Assembly (NCBI RefSeq): GCF_017115165.1
Contig: NZ_JABXKF010000105.1
Span: 1-64,000, forward strand
Length of the DNA stretch: 64,000 nucleotides
Reading direction: 5' to 3'
Origin: Nostoc sp. LPT
Lineage (GTDB): Bacteria > Cyanobacteriota > Cyanobacteriia > Cyanobacteriales > Nostocaceae
Part shown: positions 34,776-44,014 of the stretch, in pieces
Layout of the letters: each line of letters begins with the position of its first letter
Numbering within the stretch: position 1 is the stretch's first letter
Position numbers and translations under genes: made by a program
Notes under the pieces: generated by a model
What the model saw: only the letters and a program-made list of their open reading frames with translations
Told to the model about the DNA's origin: nothing
The model's database searches: none

Positions 34776-35414
34776 TCATCTTCCTAAATCATGCATTTCG
34801 TTTATTACTTTGGTACACTTTTGTGTTAACCCTTCCAATTCCTCTTTCTTAGTAGAACTGGGAGCATCAATCAAGTTACCAATTCTTACTGTAATCGGAA
34901 CTGCGTGAGGTAGGGACGATCCTTTTTGTAAAATCTTCTCAGTACCCCAGACACTCACCGGCAATATTGGGGCTTTTGCTTTCGCCGCTAGTAGCAATGC
35001 GCCTCTTTTGGGGTCTGTAATTCGACCATCTGGGGTGCGAGTACCTTGCAAGAAAACACCGACAGCCCAACCATTATCGAGATATTGTAGAGCGGCACGG
35101 ATGGCATTGCGATCGGTATTTCCCCGACTTACCGGGTAAGCACCATACAATCTAATCGCTTGCGCCAAAATGGGGATATTAAATAACTCTTCCTTAGCCA
35201 TGTACGCCACTGGACGACGTACACAATTAGAGACAATGGGCGGATCGAAGTAACTAGCGTGATTACTCACTACTAGTAGCGGCCCTGAGTTGGGGACATT
35301 TTCCGCACCATAAATCTGGCCCCGAAAGTAAGCGTGAAGCATGGGGCTGACGACTGACCATTTAAAGGCGTGATAAAGTGCCAGACTGATCGACGGTTCG
35401 CGGTTTTTATCCAC
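34776..35414 (-). CDS. plsC: 1-acyl-glycerol-3-phosphate acyltransferase (PlsC family)
   Basis: Transfers an acyl chain to lysophosphatidate in membrane lipid synthesis. Motif I NHASYFD (H52, D57) is intact. Motif II-like YPVSRGNTDR and motif III VFLQGTRTPDGR are present; in motif III the usual Glu of FPEGTR is Gln. Motif IV is APILPVSVWG. Length 212. It is divergent from the hybrid kinase gene. A second PlsC-like protein is encoded at 51600-52325. Confidence 0.88.
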   Translation of the reverse strand: MDKNREPSISLALYHAFKWSVVSPMLHAYFRGQIYGAENVPNSGPLLVVSNHASYFDPPIVSNCVRRPVAYMAKEELFNIPILAQAIRLYGAYPVSRGNTDRNAIRAALQYLDNGWAVGVFLQGTRTPDGRITDPKRGALLLAAKAKAPILPVSVWGTEKILQKGSSLPHAVPITVRIGNLIDAPSSTKKEELEGLTQKCTKVINEMHDLGR

Positions 35415-35548
35415 AGAAGATAATGCAAATCAAACTGAATTTAGCATACGCGATCGCAACACCCAGATCAAACGCAAAAAAGCTATATAGATGAATTGCT
35501 TCACCCATCTGGGAACACTAAATCTGGAAATCTTTAGGATTTAGCAGT

Positions 35549-38500
35549 ATGGTTAACACTACAGTCAGTATTCCTGGATACAAGGTTAGCGAACAACTCT
35601 ATAACGGTTCTCGAACAATGGTTTATCGCGGTTATCGAGAAACCGATCAAAAACCTGTAGTGATTAAATTACTGAAAAATCCTTATCCGAGTTTCAGCGA
35701 ACTCTTGTCGTTTCGTAATCAATATACCATAGCTAAAAATCTCAACTCACCTCTGATAATTCAAACTTACAGCCTCCAAGCGTATCAAAATAGCTATGCA
35801 TTGGTGATGGAAGATTTTGGAGGGATTTCTCTTAAAAATTATTTCACCTCTGTAGAGAGGGGATATATTACCTCTTTTCAAGAGTTTTTAGAAATTGCGA
35901 TCGCACTATGCAATATCTTAGATATACTATACCGCGATCGGATTATTCATAAAGATATTAAACCTGCAAATATTTTAATTAATCCAGAAACAAAACAAGT
36001 AAAATTAATTGACTTTAGTATTGCATCTCTACTACCACGAGAAACTCAAACGCTGATCAGTCCCAATGTGTTAGAAGGGACACTCGCATATATTTCTCCA
36101 GAACAAACAGGAAGGATGAATCGGGGGATTGATTACCGCACAGATTTTTATTCTTTAGGTGTAACTTTTTATGAGTTAATCACAGGAGATTTACCCTTTA
36201 AATCAAATGATGTGATGGAGATCGTGCATTGTCATATTGCAAAACAAGCCGCTCCTTTAGAGGAATTCCAAACTCCGCAATTCATTTCAGATATCGTCAG
36301 AAAATTGATGGCGAAAAATGCTGAAGACCGCTATCAAAGTGCATTAGGACTGAAATTTGATTTAGAAAATTGTTTACGTCAGCTAAAAGAAACTGGCAGA
36401 ATTGAGAGTTTTCCAATTGCCCAAAGGGATGTATGCGATCGCTTTATTATCCCCGATAAACTCTATGGACGAGAAACCGAAGTAGAAATTATACTGCAAG
36501 CATTTGAGCGAGTCAGCCTTGGTGCAACAGAAATGATGCTAGTTGCGGGTTTTTCCGGTATTGGTAAAACTGTTGTAGTTAACGAAGTTTATAAACCGAT
36601 TGTCCGTCAACGCGGTTATTTTATCAAAGGGAAATTTGACCAATTTCAGAAAAATATTCCTTTTTTGGCATTTGTACAAGCGTTTCGGAATTTGATGGGG
36701 CAATTGTTAACTCTAAGCGATGCAGAAATTCAACAATGGAAAAGTAAGATTTTAGAGGCTGTAGGTGAGAACGGACAAGTAATTATTGAAGTAATTCCCG
36801 AATTATCAAGAATTATTGGTGAACAATCACCTGCTCCAGAATTATCAGGAAGTGCGGCACAAAATAGATTTAATTTATTCTTCCAAAAGTTTACCCAAGT
36901 CTTTACTAGTAAAGAACATCCATTAGTGATGTTTTTGGATGATTTGCAATGGGCAGATTCGGCATCGCTGAAATTACTACAATTGTTGATGGAACAGGCT
37001 GGACATTTATTAATCTTGGGTGCGTATCGGGATAATGAAGTATCATCGGCTCACCCGTTCATCCTAACCGTAGATGAGATCGTCAAAACTGGGGCAGTGG
37101 TCAATACCATTACGTTGCAATCGTTAAGTCTAGTTGATATGAATCAGTTGGTGGCAGATACGTTAAATTGCGATCGCTCCCTGGCTCAACCGTTGACCGA
37201 ACTGGTATACCAAAAAACCAAGGGTAATCCCTTTTTTGCGACTCAGTTTCTCAAGGCACTCTATGAAGAGGAACAAATTACTTTTGACTGGGAAGTACGG
37301 CATTGGCAGTGTGATATTGCCCAAGTTAGAGCTTTAGCGATCACCGATGATGTTGTCGAGTTTATGGCACTGCAATTGCAGAAGCTGCCGACACAAACTC
37401 AGGATGTGTTGAAGTTGGCAGCTTGTATTGGAGCAGAGTTTGATTTGGCGACATTGGCGATTGTGTCCCAGCAGTTTCCTGAAGATACGGCTGCGGCACT
37501 GTGGAAAGCATTACAAGAAGGTTTAATTATTCCGAATACGGAAATCTATAAGTTTTTTATTCAGTCTGACAGTGCGTCGGTTTGTGATGCCGCAGCTAAT
37601 CCAACTTATCGCTTTTTGCATGATCGTGTTCAGCAAGCAGCGTATTCTCTGATTCCAGAAGAGCAAAAGCAAATCACCCACCTCAATATTGGACGTTTGC
37701 TGCAACAAGCAACCAGTGGGAGTGAACAGGATAAGCAGATTTTTGCGATCGTTAACCACCTTAACAAGGGGATATCTCTAATTGAGGATGAGACGGAGCA
37801 ACAAGAACTCGTGCAGTTAAACTTGATGGCTGGACAGAAAGCTAAGGGTGCAACAGCTTATGGAGCGGCTTTAAACTATTTCAACACGGGCATTTCTTTG
37901 TTGAGGGGCAATTGCTGGCAGAACCACTACACTCTCGCCCTCGTTCTGTATGAAGGTGCAGCTAATTCTGCTTTCCTCAGTGCTAACTTTGAACAAATGG
38001 AGCAGTTCGCTGAGGTTATACTCACTCATGCCCGCTCTTGGCTCGATCGGGTTAATGTTTATGACACGAAGATTCGGGCTTGCATGGCTCAAAACCAGCT
38101 TTTAGAAGCGTTGCAGTTGGCACGGTTCGTGCTGGAACCTCTAGGGGTGCATTTGCCAGAGCAGCCTACCCCAGCAGACATTGGGCAGGCACTCCAGCAC
38201 ACCCAAATCCAACTTAGTAACAGATCGATGGAATCTTTGCTGCATTTACCCGAAATGACTGCGCCGGACAAAAAAGCCGCAATGATGATTCTGTCCACCA
38301 TAATGTCGCCTGCCTATCAAGCTGCCCCAAACCTGATGCCCCTGGTCGTCTTTGCCCAGTTTGATCTATCGGTGCAGTACGGAAATGCACCAGAATCGAT
38401 TCATGGCTACGGTCTGTATGGGTTAATGTTGATTGCCATATTGGGTGATATTGAAGCGGGCTATTGCTTTGGACAACTGGAGATAAACCTCTTGCAACAC

Positions 38501-40930
38501 CTTCAGTCACCCAAGCTTGCTGGTGCAGCCCTTTTTGACTTTAACTGCTTCTTCAAACACTGGAAAGAACCTGCAAAAACGTCCCTGGCAGGACTACTGC
38601 AAGCCTATGCCGGTGGATTAGAAGTTGGTGATTTCAATCTTGCAGCACTCAGCCTGCTCGTGTATGACCATAATACTTATTTTACTGGTCACGAACTGTC
38701 TTCCTTCAAGCTAGTGCTAGAAGACCATCGCAAAGTGATGCAGCAACTGCGCCAGCATACCTATCTCTACACGCAAAGTCTTTACCATCAGGTAGTCGTG
38801 AATCTGTTAGGAGCGTCAACAGAGCCAGATCAGTTGGTTGGTGAATACTGCGATGAGCGTGAAATGATTCAGCTTTACCAGAAAACGGGTGAAGTAACCG
38901 CACTGCACCAAGTTTATTTAAATAAGCTGATACTTTGCTACTTGTTCCAACACTATGAACAAGCGTTGGAAAACGCGAATAAAGCAGCTCAGTATTTGCG
39001 TGGAATGGCAGGACTGATGAGTGTTCCGCTTTTCCACTTCTACGATGCGCTAGTGCAATTAGCGCTTTATCCAGATGCCAGCGAAACAGATCAATCAAGC
39101 ATTCTAGAACGGGTAGCTACCAACCTGGAAAAACTCACTGGCTGGGCAGCTTATGCACCGAGTAATCAGGCTCACCGTTGCACCTTGATTGTCGCAGAAC
39201 GGTGTCGGGTCTTGGGGGCTAGAGGCGAAGCAATAGAAAACTATGATCGCGCGATCGCCCTTGCCAAGGAACACGAATACCTCAACGAAGAAGCTCTCGC
39301 CAACGAACTCGCCACAAAATTCTATCTCGAATGGGGCAAAGAACGCATTGCCAAAGATTATTTGATTGAAGCCTACTATGCTTATTCCCGGTGGGGAGCA
39401 AAAGCCAAAGTTACCAATCTAGAACAACGCTATCCCCAATTACTTCAAGTCATCCTGCAACAGCAACGACTCAACCTCAACCCTCAAGAAACTCTTGGCT
39501 TTGATGAGACTTTTTCATCTACCCGCACAAATACCACTGGCAGCACCAATATTTCCGACGTTTTAGATTTTACCTCTGCCCTGAAAGCGGCTCAAGCTAT
39601 TTCCAGTTCTCTGGAATTAGATACACTCATTGCTGGTCTCACCCGGATTATCTTAGAAAACTCTGGCGCCAAAAAAGCTGTACTACTGCTTCCTCAAGAA
39701 AATACTTGGCAAGTCCGAGCAATTACCTTGATTCATCATCAGAAAATACAAACCATACTTGACCCACAATTACTAGATACTTGTCAAGATATTCCCAGAA
39801 ACATTATCAATTATGTCAAACATACTCAAGAAACCATTGTTATAAATAATTGCCAAACAGATATTCCTGGGGTGATTGGGGAATATATGCTAGAGTATCA
39901 ACCCAAAAGTATTTTATGCACACCAATTATTAATCAAGGGCATTTGGCAGGTATTCTCTACTTAGAAAATAAACTCACAAGCGAGGTATTTACTAACGAA
40001 CGTCTGCAAGTTATCAATCTACTTTCTTCCCAAGCTGCAATCTCCCTAGAGAATGCTCGACTTTATCAACAAGCTGGGCAAGCATTACAAGATTTACAAC
40101 AGGCACAATTACAAATCGTCCAAAGTGAGAAAATGTCGGCACTGGGTAACTTAGTAGCAGGGGTAGCACATGAAATGAATAATCCTTTGGGATTTATTTA
40201 TGCCAGCCTTCAACAAGCTAAACCCAGCCTTGTGGATATTGTTGAGCACTTGAAACTCTATCAAGAAAGTCTCCCCAATCCAGGTGAGAAAATTATCGAT
40301 CATGCCAAAGCAATAGACTTGGATTATAGCTTAGAAGACTTACCCAAGATGATTGATTCAATGGTGATGGCGTGCGATCGCCTTCACAATATTAGCACTA
40401 GTTTAAGAACATTCTCCCGCGCTGATAAAGATTATAAAGTGCAGTTTAATATCCACGAAGGTATTGACAGTACGATTTTAATTCTCAAACATCGTCTCAA
40501 AGCAAACGAACAACGCCCAGCGATTGAAGTGATAACTGATTATGGTAATTTGCCCCAGGTTGAATGTTTTCCTGGACAATTGAATCAGGTATTTATGAAT
40601 ATTCTGGCTAATGCCATTGATGCACTAGATGAATCAAATAGGGGACGGAGTTTTAAGGAAATTAAGGCCAATCCCAACCGAATTACAATTAAAACCTCCC
40701 TGGAAAATGAAGGCGTGAAAATTGCCATTGCTGATAATGGTCAGGGGATGACTGAATCAGTTAAACAAAAGATTTTTGACCATTTGTTTACTACAAAAGG
40801 TGTAGGTAAAGGAACAGGATTAGGACTTGCGATCGCAAAGTCTATCGTTGAAGAAACCCACAATGGCAAATTGAGTTTTAACTCTGTTTTAGGTAAGGGT
40901 ACAGAATTTGTAATTGAAATTCCAGTATAA
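35549..40930 (+). CDS. Hybrid Ser/Thr kinase - AAA-type ATPase - GAF - histidine kinase
   Basis: A 1793-residue signalling protein. Residues about 8-275 are a protein kinase (catalytic HKDIKPAN, H134-D136; DFS 155-157; EQTGRMN after the activation loop). About 305-600 is an AAA_16-like ATPase (Walker A GFSGIGKT 334-341; Walker B VMFLDDLQWAD with D464). A long helical region (about 650-1330) follows. A GAF domain spans about 1350-1510. The histidine kinase has H1541 in VAGVAHEMNNPLGFIY and the ATPase boxes NILANAIDALDES, IADNGQGM, FTTKGVGKGTGLGLAIAKS. No receiver domain or response regulator is adjacent. These proteins are multiplied in Nostocales. The 3' end is copied at 42744-42890. Confidence 0.93.
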   Translation: MVNTTVSIPGYKVSEQLYNGSRTMVYRGYRETDQKPVVIKLLKNPYPSFSELLSFRNQYTIAKNLNSPLIIQTYSLQAYQNSYALVMEDFGGISLKNYFTSVERGYITSFQEFLEIAIALCNILDILYRDRIIHKDIKPANILINPETKQVKLIDFSIASLLPRETQTLISPNVLEGTLAYISPEQTGRMNRGIDYRTDFYSLGVTFYELITGDLPFKSNDVMEIVHCHIAKQAAPLEEFQTPQFISDIVRKLMAKNAEDRYQSALGLKFDLENCLRQLKETGRIESFPIAQRDVCDRFIIPDKLYGRETEVEIILQAFERVSLGATEMMLVAGFSGIGKTVVVNEVYKPIVRQRGYFIKGKFDQFQKNIPFLAFVQAFRNLMGQLLTLSDAEIQQWKSKILEAVGENGQVIIEVIPELSRIIGEQSPAPELSGSAAQNRFNLFFQKFTQVFTSKEHPLVMFLDDLQWADSASLKLLQLLMEQAGHLLILGAYRDNEVSSAHPFILTVDEIVKTGAVVNTITLQSLSLVDMNQLVADTLNCDRSLAQPLTELVYQKTKGNPFFATQFLKALYEEEQITFDWEVRHWQCDIAQVRALAITDDVVEFMALQLQKLPTQTQDVLKLAACIGAEFDLATLAIVSQQFPEDTAAALWKALQEGLIIPNTEIYKFFIQSDSASVCDAAANPTYRFLHDRVQQAAYSLIPEEQKQITHLNIGRLLQQATSGSEQDKQIFAIVNHLNKGISLIEDETEQQELVQLNLMAGQKAKGATAYGAALNYFNTGISLLRGNCWQNHYTLALVLYEGAANSAFLSANFEQMEQFAEVILTHARSWLDRVNVYDTKIRACMAQNQLLEALQLARFVLEPLGVHLPEQPTPADIGQALQHTQIQLSNRSMESLLHLPEMTAPDKKAAMMILSTIMSPAYQAAPNLMPLVVFAQFDLSVQYGNAPESIHGYGLYGLMLIAILGDIEAGYCFGQLEINLLQHLQSPKLAGAALFDFNCFFKHWKEPAKTSLAGLLQAYAGGLEVGDFNLAALSLLVYDHNTYFTGHELSSFKLVLEDHRKVMQQLRQHTYLYTQSLYHQVVVNLLGASTEPDQLVGEYCDEREMIQLYQKTGEVTALHQVYLNKLILCYLFQHYEQALENANKAAQYLRGMAGLMSVPLFHFYDALVQLALYPDASETDQSSILERVATNLEKLTGWAAYAPSNQAHRCTLIVAERCRVLGARGEAIENYDRAIALAKEHEYLNEEALANELATKFYLEWGKERIAKDYLIEAYYAYSRWGAKAKVTNLEQRYPQLLQVILQQQRLNLNPQETLGFDETFSSTRTNTTGSTNISDVLDFTSALKAAQAISSSLELDTLIAGLTRIILENSGAKKAVLLLPQENTWQVRAITLIHHQKIQTILDPQLLDTCQDIPRNIINYVKHTQETIVINNCQTDIPGVIGEYMLEYQPKSILCTPIINQGHLAGILYLENKLTSEVFTNERLQVINLLSSQAAISLENARLYQQAGQALQDLQQAQLQIVQSEKMSALGNLVAGVAHEMNNPLGFIYASLQQAKPSLVDIVEHLKLYQESLPNPGEKIIDHAKAIDLDYSLEDLPKMIDSMVMACDRLHNISTSLRTFSRADKDYKVQFNIHEGIDSTILILKHRLKANEQRPAIEVITDYGNLPQVECFPGQLNQVFMNILANAIDALDESNRGRSFKEIKANPNRITIKTSLENEGVKIAIADNGQGMTESVKQKIFDHLFTTKGVGKGTGLGLAIAKSIVEETHNGKLSFNSVLGKGTEFVIEIPV

Positions 40931-41523
40931 TTTTTGGTTCTTTTTAGTAAATGACTTCAGATATCTGGACCTTGTAGTGCCACTGTTAGCACTACAATTT
41001 TTCCAAAATGAGAAATTTTAGCTAGCACGGTCGTTAGGGGCGTTAGCGTAGCTCACCGTAGGCATCGCAAGCACTCATAAATAATAATTCCCAATTTTAG
41101 AAAAAGCCCAATGAGGCTAAACTGCTTGGTGCTGCTGTATTTGATACTGATCCAAATTCATGATTTTTGAATAATACTGAACATTCTTTGCTCTAAATGA
41201 GCTTTGTTTTGCATAAGTGGGTTCTCCTGCGATTGCTTCGGTCCCCTGAAGGGCAAAAATTGTTCCGCCTGAAGACGATGAGTATTTTAATAGATATCGA
41301 CGCTTCAGTCAAGCTGCTAACTCTCTATCCAAATATTGCTGGGGTAAAACAACAGGGTGAATGCATCTAAATATTGATGCCCTAGCTATCTAATAGGTAT
41401 GTCAAAGCTTGAAACTCAAGCTCAGTGAGAAGAGCAACAGCAATACTTAGAGGCGATCAATACCGTGAAAGCACTCTCTGATGTATAAATAAAAAATCGG
41501 TAAAAAAACTTTGTCTTAGTAAT
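40931..41523. other. Spacer after the hybrid kinase
   Basis: 593 bp with no supported gene. A GC-rich dispersed repeat occurs at 41036-41071 (GGGGCGTTAGCGTAGC, CGTAGGCATCGC). The rest has coding-like words but stops in all frames; it may contain remains of a second kinase gene whose 3' end survives at 42744. Confidence 0.4.
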
Positions 41524-41985
41524 ATGCCAAAACAATTGAGTGATTTTCAGGTTTTCCCCAAACATGTTGGCACTTGGTCAGGTTACTGGATCAGAATGGA
41601 TGCGAATGCTCAAGAAACAGAACGTTTTGAAGCAGAAATTACACAAAAGATAGTTGACAATCAATGGCTACAAACCAATACTTACCATTATGATGATGGT
41701 AAAATTGTCACTAACAATTTTGTTGGTCAAGTAATTAGTGATGATGAAATAGAAATAGAAGCGATAGATGTTCCTGCATGGGCAAATTTCACTACTATTG
41801 CACGGGAACATGGAGATAGCATTATCATTTTTAATGTCTGGAATAAAGCTACGGGTCAATTATTCGCAACGGAAATGATTAATCTGGTGAATAACGATAA
41901 TAAATGTCGCACTAGCCAAAGCTTTACAGAAGATGGGAAATTGAAAGGCTTAATGTTAATAGTTGACAAGCGGATTGATAGTTGA
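41524..41985 (+). CDS. Lipocalin-like conserved protein (DUF3598-type)
   Basis: A 153-residue soluble protein predicted to be rich in beta strands. It begins with a domain opening FPKHVGTWSGYWIRMDANAQ, followed by alternating strands (ERFEAEITQKIVDNQWLQTN, VTNNFVGQVISDDEIEIEAI). The HVGTWSG(Y/F)W opening resembles DUF3598/lipocalin-like cyanobacterial proteins, including relatives of phycobilin lyases. No cysteine or bilin-lyase signature is clear. Function unknown. Confidence 0.5.
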   Translation: MPKQLSDFQVFPKHVGTWSGYWIRMDANAQETERFEAEITQKIVDNQWLQTNTYHYDDGKIVTNNFVGQVISDDEIEIEAIDVPAWANFTTIAREHGDSIIIFNVWNKATGQLFATEMINLVNNDNKCRTSQSFTEDGKLKGLMLIVDKRIDS

Positions 41986-42029
41986 AAAAAATGTTGTGCC
42001 GTTGAGCTTTTCGGACTGGTTGTATCTTT

Positions 42030-42101
42030 TTTGGACTTTGGACAAAAAAGAAGTGTTCGCGTAAACCATACCCGAATAAGCTCTTTTGTCCAAAGTCCAA
42101 A
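42030..42101. repeat. 18-bp perfect inverted repeat (72-nt hairpin)
   Basis: TTTGGACTTTGGACAAAA (42030-42047) and TTTTGTCCAAAGTCCAAA (42084-42101) are exact reverse complements with a 36-nt spacer. The structure lies 45 bp after the DUF3598-like stop. It could be a terminator, but there is no T run, or a small foldback element. Confidence 0.65.
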
Positions 42102-42273
42102 TCTCTTGTGTATGATGTGAAGTAACCCAATGGGGTCTTACAGCTATAAAAAACAATTTTTGTACTTGATTTTATTCACATTTATAAGCCACTCAAAAAA
42201 GTAGCTTATAATTTTACCCAAGAACTTCAATGTCCAGTAAAAAGGTCGAAAAATTGCTTAATCAAATGGCGAG

Positions 42274-42660
42274 ATGATTATGAAATTATCAGATTTATCA
42301 GCACAGACTCTAGAAAAAATTAAGTTAGTGAGGTGGGATAGAATTATTGAAAAACATGAAGGACCAGAAGATTGGGACTCAGTTTTTAGATATGAGGAGC
42401 CAGAATTCATTGAAATTGAAGGATGTGCAGTATTATTGCCTGTGGATAAATCACATCATCCTAATATCAGTATAATACGTTGTATCTGGAGTGCGGATAA
42501 GAATTCTGTGACATTATTCTTATCTGACACTACTTATGACGACGATCTGTTTTTTTCAGGATTTATGGCAGTATGCGATCGCCCCAAAGATGAAGAATTT
42601 TTTTTAGCAATCCTGTACCATGAATGGTTCATTATTGAAAGAGCCACTGTTTTTGAATAA
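42274..42660 (+). CDS. Hypothetical protein (128 aa)
   Basis: A small acidic soluble protein, start ATG at 42274. Visible features are an N-terminal helix (LSAQTLEKIKLVRWDRIIEK) and several beta strands (FIEIEGCAVLLPV, ISIIRCIWSADKNSVTLFLS, FLAILYHEWFIIERATVFE). No family, signal or membrane segment is recognised. It lies in the gap between the hybrid kinase and the duplicated kinase end, probably an accessory acquisition. Confidence 0.55.
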   Translation: MIMKLSDLSAQTLEKIKLVRWDRIIEKHEGPEDWDSVFRYEEPEFIEIEGCAVLLPVDKSHHPNISIIRCIWSADKNSVTLFLSDTTYDDDLFFSGFMAVCDRPKDEEFFLAILYHEWFIIERATVFE

Positions 42661-42743
42661 TTAATGTCAAGAATCAGTAATTTTTGAAAATCTAACTAAA
42701 ATTAAAGAAATATCTTATTTTCAGAATTGGTCAAACAAAGTCA

Positions 42744-42890
42744 TTGTTTACTACAAAAGGTGTGGGTAAAGGAACAGGATTAGGACTTGCGATCGCAAAG
42801 TCTATCGTTGAAGAAACCCACAATGGCAAATTGAGTTTTAACTCTGTTTTAGGTCAGGGTGCAGAATTTTTAATAGAAATGAAGTTCTAA
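42744..42890 (+). pseudogene. Duplicated 3' fragment of the hybrid histidine kinase
   Basis: Encodes LFTTKGVGKGTGLGLAIAKS followed by the end of the kinase ATPase domain and a stop. About 135 bp are nearly identical to 40794-40930 (five or six differences by eye, mostly near the 3' end). Upstream the similarity fades over 20 bp with a short deletion. There is no start codon. It is the tail of a second kinase gene or a product of unequal recombination. Confidence 0.8.
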
Positions 42891-42895
42891 AAAAA

Positions 42896-43777
42896 TTAAA
42901 CAGGTAAATCAGCAGCACTCTGGATGTTTTTTAATGTTAAGTCAGGGCTATTACGTTTAATCAAGCCAGTTAGGACTTTACCAGGGCCAATTTCCATTAC
43001 TCGCTGGATACCGTTGGCTGGTAATTGTAAACAAATTTCTCGCCATCTTACAGAACCAGTCATTTGTTTGTTCAGGCGTTGCTTTAAAATCTCAGCATCA
43101 ATAGATGGAATTGGTTCGACATTAGACAGCACCGGCACAATAGCTGGCTGAAATTCTACAGATTCTAGAATGTCTTGGAATTCCGCAGCTGCTGGTGTTA
43201 TTAAATGTGAATGAAATGCTCCAGAAACTTTTAGGGGAACCGCACGCTTCGCTTTAACTTGAGTCATCACTGCTTGTACAGCCTCAGTTGTGCCTGAAAT
43301 TACCACCTGAGCCGAACTATTATCATTTGCTATCACTACATCAGGGGTTTGAGAAATAACTTTTTCTAACTGTTCGCGGTCAAAGTTCATCAAAGCTGCC
43401 ATCATACCATCGACGGAACTATCCATAAGTTCTGCACGACGCTTCACCAGATATAAACCAGCCGACCACTCAAAGACACCCGCTATATAAAGGGCAGTAT
43501 ATTCTCCTAAACTGTGACCAGCAACTAAATCTGGCTGGTATCCTCGTTCTCGAAGCAGGTCAGCAAGAATGCTTTCAACCACATAAAGACTTGGCTGAGT
43601 ATACAGCGTCTGTGATAACTTCTCTTCTTGAGTTTGACAAATTTCAGTTACAGACCAGCCCAAAATATCCTCAGCTTTGGCAAGCTTGTCTTTAGCGGAT
43701 GGTATATCTAGTAAATCCATTCCCATTCCCAGCGTTTGGGAACCTTGTCCGGGAAACACCCATGCAGTTTTTGTCAT
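42896..43777 (-). CDS. fabD: Malonyl-CoA:ACP transacylase
   Basis: Loads malonyl groups on acyl carrier protein for fatty acid synthesis. Nucleophile S88 in GHSLGEY, the N-terminal VFPGQGSQ loop, the arginine in KRRAELM (about 115) and the catalytic His H189 in GAFHSHL are present. Length of 293 is normal. Last gene of the plsX-fabH-fabD group on the minus strand. It is separated from fabH by 237 bp of repeats. Confidence 0.95.
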   Translation of the reverse strand: MTKTAWVFPGQGSQTLGMGMDLLDIPSAKDKLAKAEDILGWSVTEICQTQEEKLSQTLYTQPSLYVVESILADLLRERGYQPDLVAGHSLGEYTALYIAGVFEWSAGLYLVKRRAELMDSSVDGMMAALMNFDREQLEKVISQTPDVVIANDNSSAQVVISGTTEAVQAVMTQVKAKRAVPLKVSGAFHSHLITPAAAEFQDILESVEFQPAIVPVLSNVEPIPSIDAEILKQRLNKQMTGSVRWREICLQLPANGIQRVMEIGPGKVLTGLIKRNSPDLTLKNIQSAADLPV

Positions 43778-44014
43778 TTGTCAATAGTCATTTGTCATTG
43801 GTCATTTGTCATTGGTCATTTGTCATTGGTCATTAGTGAATAACAAAGGACAAATGACTAATGACATAGACGCGCCAGCGGTGAAGCAGCGCGGTCTTCT
43901 CCCAAAGGGAGAGGCTAGCGCCAAGGGGGTTTCCCCCATGAGCGACTGCTGTTAGCGCAGCGTTAGCGACGCAGGAGCATCACCCGAAGGGCTTCCCGCA
44001 GGGTAGGACAATAA
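43778..44014. repeat. STRR block plus GC-rich dispersed repeats between fabH and fabD
   Basis: 43778-43866 consists of heptads (GTCATTT, GTCATTG, GGACAAATGACTAATGAC), and the two ends are partly complementary to each other. 43867-44012 is a block of GC-rich palindromic dispersed repeats (CAAAGGGAGAGGCTAGCGCC, AAGGGGGTTTCCCCCATGAG, GCGCAGCGTTAGCGACGC, CCCGAAGGGCTTCCCGCAGGG). The whole gap is repeats; no gene. Confidence 0.75.

Noticed and set aside
41030..41520. Possible remains of a second hybrid kinase between 40931 and 42743
   Set aside because: I could not match any translated piece to the kinase except the 3' fragment at 42744; the rest is left as an unassigned spacer.
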